DNA of 64,000 nt. Origin: Aporrectodea caliginosa. Taxonomy: Eukaryota > Annelida > Clitellata > Crassiclitellata > Lumbricidae. Shown piece after piece: positions 57,179 through 64,000 of the stretch (its first letter is position 1; the number at the start of each line of letters is the position of its first letter). The notes beneath the pieces were generated by a model. It made no database searches and was not told where the DNA came from. It was given only the letters and a program-made list of their open reading frames with translations. A program made the translations under genes and the position numbers. The DNA is taken from assembly GCA_020284085.1 (NCBI GenBank), contig JACEVL010000295.1, positions 125,001 through 189,000 on the forward strand. The letters are read 5' to 3'.

Positions 57179-57299
57179 CATGCAGTATACCCATGAATAG
57201 ACGAGACGTTTGCAAACAGACGGCTTAACAACCTATAAAAGTGCACATTCTATCCGAACGAAGTTTGGCGGCCAGTAAATCGTAGCATATATAGAAAAC

Positions 57300-57535
57300 A
57301 GTTTCAGTGTGTTTCCATTGGACATTGTCGCAAGTGTTAAGTTTTGTCTGTATTTCGCATATAAAAGCATATAAAAAATTCGGCAATTTGTTTCGGGGGT
57401 TTGAACCCGTAAACCCTCCTAAATACGCCTTAAGACTTTCCTGTTCTCTGACGCAGGCACTGAAGCAGGTTGAGAGCGCTGCTGATTTAAGCGGCGCTAT
57501 ATCAATGTTCGATTACAATTACAGTTACAATAAAT
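57300..57535 (+). mobile_element. LINE 3' end with (TTACAG/A)n tail
   Basis: GGTTGAGAGCGCTGCTGATT, AAGCGGCGCTATATCAATGT, then ATTACAATTACAGTTACA. It has the usual GCGC hairpin. Confidence 0.5.
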
Positions 57536-57849
57536 ACGCCCATGTTTGCGGATACCTGATATTTGCTTCTGCCCCTTTGTCCGTGTCTCCGTGCATCTGC
57601 CTGTCCATCCATCCGTCCTTCCGTCCGTCTGTTTGTCGCTCTATCTATTCGTGAGCGTCCCAATAATTATAACGTGCAATTATTGTACAAATATTTATTG
57701 CTAATTACGACTAAACATCTTAATCTGTGCATCGGTGCAGCATATACAGTTGACGTCGAATACCGTTGCAGCTTCATATGTATACATCTCGACAAAGCGC
57801 TCGGTCTGTTTGCCTTTCCCTTCCTCCGCCTCCTCTTCACTATTATTAC

Positions 57850-58195
57850 GACCCATTGAACGGATGGCGCAGGTCATCAAAGCGCCGCTAAACGACGGAG
57901 GGCATACATGCCCCGGCGAGCAACGAACAATGGGGGCGCTCGTCCGGGATTCCACCCTTCAGACATCAAAGAGACTCGAAAGAAATCCGGGTTCTGAGAG
58001 GAGCCCGTAAGCTATACGTCTAGTTATCGTCTGCAGTCGATAGCATTTGTATAGTGCGACAAACGAGGTGGTTATTAATCGCTGTTTCCCCTCGACACCC
58101 CTTTTCATTCCTACCCCCAGATGACGGGATAATTGAAAAGCAAGGTTTCGGCGTCAAATTGCGATTAATTGAAATGGCCCTTATCATGCGCTAGT
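57850..58195. promoter_or_regulatory. Candidate upstream cis-regulatory module of Otx
   Basis: Unique, CpG-containing sequence about 5.6-6.0 kb upstream of the Otx ATG. Motifs: TCATCAAAG (57874) and ACATCAAAG (57963), both TCF/LEF-type; AACAATGGG (57926, Sox-type); TTATTAATCG (58071); GGGATAATTG (58127, K50-type); GCGATTAATTGAAA (58161). Based on motif density only. Confidence 0.3.
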
Positions 58196-58283
58196 TACAT
58201 GGACGAGAAACACGATTGCGTCTCTTTGCATGCAATTATTCTGTAGAGAGCAACCATGCATAAGATTATGTGAAGACGCAGTC

Positions 58284-58284
<1 letters not shown>

Positions 58285-58332
<48 letters not shown>
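58285..58332. repeat. (GT)n microsatellite
   Basis: Pure GT. The (CA)n tract 160 bp to the right is its inverse and could pair with it. Confidence 0.9.
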
Positions 58333-58333
<1 letters not shown>

Positions 58334-58364
58334 GTGTGCCTCTGTGTTTGTTTTATTCCTTGTT

Positions 58365-58489
58365 CCAGTGTCTGTCTGTCTATCTGTCTCTGCCCTCTGT
58401 CTCCGTCTCTTTCTCTTTTTATCTGTCTGTCTGCTTATCTCTTTCTGTCTGTGTCTGTGCTTTTGTCTGTATGCCTGTCTGTCTGTCAC

Positions 58490-58490
<1 letters not shown>
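58365..58490. repeat. TCTG-rich tract
   Basis: CTGTCTGTCT units between the GT and CA runs. Confidence 0.8.
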
Positions 58491-58492
<2 letters not shown>

Positions 58493-58588
<96 letters not shown>

Positions 58589-58627
58589 CACACGCACACG
58601 CACACGCACACGCACACGCACACGCAC
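58493..58627. repeat. (CA)n(CACG)n microsatellite
   Basis: CA run followed by GCAC and ACGCAC units. Confidence 0.95.
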
Positions 58628-58879
58628 TCCTCAGATCTACAAGACTATACTTTGATTTTACTTCCCAATAAACGGAAGTGGGTGATCGATGTCATATATT
58701 TTTATGGCATTGTTTAATTTTCGTCTTTAGCTAAAACTACCTGCATATGCATGATGATCTGTTGGACATTTTACCGAGCAGTATATGATTACTCAGGCGC
58801 GTATACATGTGGCACTTGAGCGACAATTGCATTGGCCAGCTTTTAGTTAAAGACTTTACCATTAAGTGTTACCATCCAG

Positions 58880-60700
58880 GTAGAGATACCATCCATTGAG
58901 AATTGGGGAGTTATACCATCGAGGCAGAGATACCATCCATTGAGAATTGGGGAGTTATACCATCGAGGCAAAGATACCATCCATTGAGAATTGGGGAGTT
59001 ATACCATCGAGGCAAAGATACCATCCATTGAGAATTGGGGAGTTATACCATCGAGGCAAAGATACCATCCATTGATAATTGGGGAGTTATACCATCGAGG
59101 CAAAGATACCATCCATTGAGAATTGGGGAGTTATACCATCGAGGCAAAGATACCATCCACCATTGAGAATTGGGGAGTTATACCATCGAGGCAAAGATAC
59201 CATCCATTGAGAATTGGGGAGTTATACCATCGAGGCAAAGATACCATCCACCATTGAGAATTGGGGAGTTACCATCGAGGCAAAGATACCATCCATTGAG
59301 AATTGGAGAGTTACCATCTAGGCAGAGATACCATCCATTGAGAATTGGAGAGTTACCATCTAGGCAAAGATACCATCCATTGAGAATTGGAGAGTTACCA
59401 TCCAGGCAGAGATACCACCCATTGAGAATTGGAGAGTTACCATCCAGGCAAAGATACCATCCATTGAGAATTGGAGAGTTACCATCCAGGCAGAGATACC
59501 ATCCATTGAGAATTGGAGAGTTACCATCCAGGCAGAGATATCATCCATTGAGAATTGGAGAGTTACCATCCAGGCAGAGATATCATCCATTGAGAATTGG
59601 AGAGTTACCATCCAGGCAGAGATATCATCCATTGAGAATTGGAGAGTTATACCATCGAGGCAAAGATACCATCCACCATTGAGAATTGGAGAGTTACCAT
59701 CCAGGCAGAGATATCATCCATTGAGAATTGGAGAGTTACCATCCAGGCAGAGATATCATCCATTGAGAATTGGAGAGTTATACCATCGAGGCAAAGATAC
59801 CATCCACCATTGAGAATTGGAGAGTTACCATCCAGGCAGAGATATCATCCATTGAGAATTGGAGAGTTATACCATCGAGGCAAAGATACCATCCACCATT
59901 GAGAATTGGAGAGTTACCATCCAGGCAGAGATATCATCCATTGAGAATTGGAGAGTTACCATCCAGGCAGAGATATCATCCATTGAGAATTGGGGAGTTA
60001 CCATCGAGGCAAAGATACCATCCATTGAGAATTGGAGAGTTACCATCCAGACAGAGATATCATCCATTGAGAATTGGAGAGTTATACCATCGAGGCAAAG
60101 ATACCATCCACCATTGAGAATTGGGGAGTTACCATCGAGGCAAAGATACCATCCGTTGAAAATTGGAGAGTTACCATCCAGGCAAAGATACCATCCAGGC
60201 AAAGATACCATCCATTGAGAATTGGAGAGTTACCATCCAGGCAGAGATACCATCCATTGAGAATTGGAGAGTTACCATCCAGGCAGAGATACCATCCATT
60301 GAGAATTGGAGAGTTACCATCCAGGCAGAGATACCATCCATTGAGAATTGGGGAGTTACCATCCAGGCAGAGATACCATCCATTGAGAATTGGGGAGTTA
60401 TACCATCGAGGCAAAGATACCATCCATTGAGAATTGGAGAGTTACCATCCAGGCAGAGATACCATCCATTGAGAATTGGGGAGTTACCATCCAGGCAGAG
60501 ATACCATCCATTGAGAATTGGGGAGTTATACCATCGAGGCAAAGATACCATCCATTGAGAATTGGGGAGTTATACCATCGAGGCAAAGATACCATCCATT
60601 GAGAATTGGAGAGTTATACCATCGAGGCAAAGATACCATCCATAGAGAATTGGATACTTACCATCCAGGCAAACACGCCATCGAATCAGAGATACCATCC
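58880..60700. repeat. Minisatellite of 42-47 bp units, about 42 copies
   Basis: Unit core: GATACCATCCATTGAGAATT, GGGGAGTTATACCATC, GAGGCAAA. Variants: 44 bp (GTTATACCATCGAGG), 42 bp (GTTACCATCCAGG) and units with an extra CAC (CCATCCACCATTG). The left part is mainly 44-mers, the middle and right mix both types in blocks. The repeated reading frames on both strands are a by-product. Confidence 0.97.
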
Positions 60701-60867
60701 AGTCAGAGATGTATACCATCCATGGAGAGTTTTCATGGAATCAGAGCTAACATGCATACATAGCAGTCGGATACATATGTACTGCTCGCTATAAGCGAAG
60801 ACTGCATGCATGCCTCTGAAAGTGGAGCATGTTAAAATTATTGGGGTCTATAGTTACAAAATTAATG

Positions 60868-60980
60868 TAACAGACGTCCCTTGTAACAAATGTAACAAAT
60901 GTCCCATGTAACAAATGTAACAAATGTCCCATGTAACAAATGTAACAAATGTACCATGTAACAAATGTAACAAAGTCCCT
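60868..60980. repeat. Minisatellite with TGTAACAAATGTCCCA units
   Basis: Four to five units of about 25 bp (ATGTAACAAATGTAACAAA plus TGTCCC). Confidence 0.85.
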
Positions 60981-61649
60981 ATATTTTGTGCTGAATTATT
61001 TGTTACAAGCGTCATTTGATATGCGCAGGGCCGGTTTAACCACTAGGCGAACTAGGCGGCCGCCTAGGGCGGCACGCTTCTGGGGGCGGCAGAGAAGCTA
61101 AATAAAAACAAATGTAAACATTGCCGGCGTTTTGCCGCCATTCATTAGTAAATGAATACGAAAATAAGAAGCGGCTTCAAACAGACCACAGACATTTCGA
61201 AAACTTAACGTCAGTCATGTACGTGGCACGTCACGCATTATGCCCTTAACTATTGCAAGTTTGAAGTTGCTTACTAGCGACATAATAGGGCCTATTTGAA
61301 ATGAAACTGAGACCGATCATCAGCAATGTTACCACTCCTTCGGTTTTTCCCGAGATCTTGGTTTTTAATCCGAACTTCTAAAATGGGGTTTCTGGAGACC
61401 TTGCGTTTTCACTTGTGTTTTTCTTGTTTTACTGAAACCCTGTTATTATTAAAAGTTTAATAAATTTTTGTTAAAAACATAATTCATGTCAAGAAAATCT
61501 AGTGCTAGTACAAAACCATGGACACTAAAGATAACGGTCTGGGTGATCGAGGTCAATAAATATGTGTGCAAGCATTGATATACTAGATTTAAAATATAGT
61601 TTAAAATAGTTACAAGACGCCGCATATTTATTCGATTTGACGTCTTCTT

Positions 61650-61842
61650 GGCACTTCCAGTTTTTGTGGCTAATAATGAGAGAAGCTTCTCGAAGCTCAA
61701 AAGAAATATATTTGCCTACGTCAATGCTGCAAGAAAGATTTGTTGGACTGGGCCTATAGCTACATTGTCAATTGAACATGATAGGCCTCTCGCTGGAGAC
61801 ATTGAACTGATAGAACTCTTCTACATTATTTTGCTAAAGTGA
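61650..61842 (+). pseudogene. hAT transposase, C-terminal dimerisation domain remnant
   Basis: LALPVFVANNERSFSKLKRN, then IATLSIEHDRPLAGDIELIE. The pattern LPVTVAxxERSFSKLKxIK...LSIEHD is diagnostic for hAT transposases, where this domain mediates dimerisation. Some residues between the two blocks are lost, and the rest of the transposase is missing. Confidence 0.75.
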
Positions 61843-62014
61843 TAGTGCGAAAAATAAAATTTTGAAATTACATTATAATTATTTCTACAGACTTCGTAGA
61901 AAGTTCGTACGTAGGTAGGATTTTGATTTAGTACACATAGCCGTAGGATTTCTTTAAAAAGTGTTCAAAGAAAAATGTGCACTGTTTCATTATTTAATAG
62001 GCCTGCATGTATTT

Positions 62015-63095
62015 AAGTAAGTAAGTAAGTAAGTAAGTATATTCTTTAATATAACCAACTGCCAAACAGCACTCTGGTGAACAAGCATGGGCAATATCAA
62101 TTAACATAAACATCAAAACATCAAGCATCAAAATCTACAATGTATCTAAGACCAGTGAGATTGCGAGACAGATCTAATTAGTATGCGAACAGCATTCTGA
62201 CTATAAATGTTTTCCTCATTTGGTTGTCAGCTTTTGGCAGCACCCGGTCATGGCGTCTGGGGCGTAGGCTGTAAACCGTTGGCTTCGCTGGGGGGAGCAA
62301 CCCGTGGAGGACATGTCCCTGGTGTTCCAAGAACAGCCGAAAACAGGCGAGTATCGGCAAGACGGCATAGCTGTTCGATATTTGGGCTATCACCAGGGAG
62401 ATACTGCTGACGGATTAGCAGTGTGATTTTCGTTAACGATAACGATAACGAAAATGTTCGTTAACGAAAATAAAATGATTTCGTTAACGATAACTATAAC
62501 TATAACTAAAAAATATCATTAACTATAACTATAACTATAACGAAAATAACACTAACGAAAATTCATCTTTATTTTCGTTAATACAAAAAATAAAAATAGG
62601 AAGTGCAATATGGACGATACGACATAAATGAGAACGAAAAATGCGAAATTTTTATTGTGAAATTTGTCAGTTACTTTGGAAACTCGTGTATTGATGAAGC
62701 TGAATGTATCCATGCTTCAAAGGTTTTCATAGCTCTGAGTAAATTGTGAAACAGCGTATTGATACGCACAATTTTGCTTATAGACTTAATTATTGTAACT
62801 AAGTAGTAACTAAAATTAACTAAAATAAAAATCCATTAACTATAACTATAACTATAACTAAAAAATAATACTAACTATAACTATAACTATAACTAAAATA
62901 AAAAATCATTAACTATAACTATAACTATAACTAAAATAAAACCTGTAAGGAAAATCACACTGCGGATTAGCCTATTCATCACGGCTTGGAGTCTTCCCCT
63001 TTCTTGCTGCCCAGCATATCCCCACCATGCCGGGGCTGCGTATTGCAGACGGGACAGCGTAGTAGCTCGCACCACGTCGTAGAGCTTGGCATGTT
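62015..63095 (-). mobile_element. LINE fragment nested in the hAT
   Basis: Minus frames: TTLSRLQYAAPAWWGYAGQQ (reverse-transcriptase C-terminal region, cf. LTYASPAWWGF), continued left of the nested MITE by GHVLHGLLPPAKPTVYSLRP and NQMRKTFIVRMLF. The 3' end has an AAGTAAGT-type tail at 62015-62040. The two coding parts join across the MITE. Confidence 0.75.
62419..62962. mobile_element. hAT MITE, 544 bp, nested in the LINE
   Basis: Perfect 8-bp duplication CGGATTAG (62411-62418, 62963-62970). Ends CAGTGTGATTTTCGTTAACG and, inverted, CAGTGTGATTTTCCTTACAG. The body is filled with TAACTATAACTATAAC repeats. Related to 15279-15875. Confidence 0.85.
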
Positions 63096-63295
63096 AAATT
63101 CCCATTAAACGTGTTACATCGTATACAGCATAGGCTGCATAGCTAATGCAGTTTCCAGACTGTTACTGTTATTATGGATAACTTTTAAATTAACTTAGCT
63201 AATTTACTATTAATTAGTTATCGCAGTTACCGGGGGCGCAGCGCGACAGGTTCGCCTAGGGCGGCAAATACTCTGGCGCCGGCCCTGGATATGAG

Positions 63296-63585
63296 TCGCT
63301 TATTAGTGGCAAAAGAAATATTCATACGTTGTCTGTCAATAGACCCTATAGACCTATATACTGGTCCATTTATTATACTAGGGAATTCATCTGAAGTCGG
63401 ACGGGAGGTTGTTGGTCGCTCTTCAGATGCTATCGATCCGACTCAGTGAAGGCCATGGAGAGTTACAGAGATCAAATCGAGTGCATTGCTTGTCTGAGAA
63501 TTCCTCTGAAAGAGAATAGACATCCTCTTTCATCTTTGTCTCCTAAAAGTTTCATCATCACCATTCACAACCACCACGACCATCA
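63296..63585. other. Unassigned
   Basis: Nothing recognised right of the hAT target duplication. Confidence 0.3.
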
Positions 63586-63589
63586 CCAT

Positions 63590-63835
63590 AATATTCGTTT
63601 ATTAGTTCAAACTGACAAGTATGCTCAGCAAGATTACTTGATAGTAACATATGATAACAAGTTTAACAGGAGTCGATGTTAACTGTATGGTAGCCTGCAA
63701 GGCGCCCATCTGTCCTACTGCTCATTTTACAGTCGCCCCATATATGGACTTGAAACCTGAGTCAACCTTATGGGGCTATAAGGGGCATCAAACCCTTGTC
63801 CTTCTGATCTTCGTGCACGCCATGGTTGAATAAAA
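63590..63835 (-). mobile_element. Dispersed retroposon 3' part
   Basis: On the minus strand: TAAAATGAGCAGTAGGACAG, GCGCCTTGCAGGCTACC, ACATCGACTCCTGTTAAACT, CTTGTCAGTTTGAACTAATA. Same family as 27640-27832. Confidence 0.6.
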
Positions 63836-64000
63836 TGATTTCCATTGTCATCTGTCATCTGTCAAGTCCATGCAGTGCTCCTCTCAGTGTTAGTCCAAGT
63901 GCTGTTGTGTCCTCATTTATATTGTCCATCCAGTCTTGGTCTGCCATTGTTTTCCCTTCGAACCCTGCATGTAGTGCATTGTTCGCATGGAAATCGGTGA
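63836..64000. other. Unassigned window edge
   Basis: Nothing recognised. Confidence 0.3.

Larger units (their letters stand above)
61026..63287. mobile_element. hAT transposon, 2,262 bp, with transposase remnant and nested insertions
   Basis: Ends CAGGGCCGG in both directions; flanks GATATGCG (61018-61025) and GATATGAG (63288-63295) agree at 7 of 8. Both subterminal regions contain CGCCTAGGGCGGCA. A plus-strand frame codes the C-terminal dimerisation part of a hAT transposase. It is invaded by a LINE (about 62015-63095), which is invaded by a hAT MITE (62419-62962). Confidence 0.8.

Noticed and set aside
58880..60700. CRISPR-like regular repeat array
   Set aside because: Units are directly adjacent without unique spacers, and the genome is animal.
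59170..60763. Series of repeated open frames on both strands
   Set aside because: By-product of 42-bp (in-frame) units in the minisatellite; frames break wherever 44-bp units occur.

Overview
The window is nuclear DNA of an animal, most likely a marine invertebrate. It holds a spliced Otx-type homeobox gene and a spliced multi-EF-hand gene. Both lie in a large excess of non-coding DNA packed with microsatellites, minisatellites, LINE 3' fragments, tRNA-derived SINEs and cut-and-paste DNA transposons. I cannot fix the phylum from the sequence; nothing looks bacterial or organellar. Most long open frames are read-through of simple repeats and were left out.

Layout. 0-11 kb is repeats: LINE 3' ends, a MITE, a diverged repeat cluster at 3.4-6.95 kb, and a 1,373-bp foldback element (6961-8333). 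That element has about 390-bp, nearly identical inverted arms, a perfect 9-bp target duplication and a RING-finger coding fragment on the minus strand between the arms. 11-18.6 kb is a field of hAT-type elements, one of which (14483-17891) carries two MITEs and a LINE fragment. 19.4-28.2 kb holds the 3' part of an EF-hand gene (plus strand, three visible coding exons, all introns phase 2). Its introns contain a SINE, LINE pieces, an 791-bp inverted-repeat element and a tandem array of splice-donor copies. 28-39 kb holds SINEs, four further transposon insertions and microsatellites. 39.7-52.2 kb is the Otx gene (minus strand, three coding exons, about 403 aa), with the homeobox split between residues 46 and 47 as usual. 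Its introns carry a 1.1-kb array of a 27-bp unit that begins close to the donor of the homeobox exon, plus LINEs and SINEs. 52-58 kb is the Otx upstream side, with a hAT element, a piggyBac-type MITE, a 41-bp palindromic insertion and a stretch dense in TCF/Sox/K50-homeodomain-like motifs. 58.9-60.7 kb is a minisatellite of 42-47 bp units. 61.0-63.3 kb is a hAT element with a recognisable transposase C-terminus, invaded by a LINE that is itself invaded by a hAT MITE.

The strongest evidence is structural: terminal inverted repeats with exact target-site duplications, and splice phases that agree between exons. The two host genes have no evident functional link. Family names for the mobile elements rest on terminus and duplication length plus short protein remnants, not on database searches.
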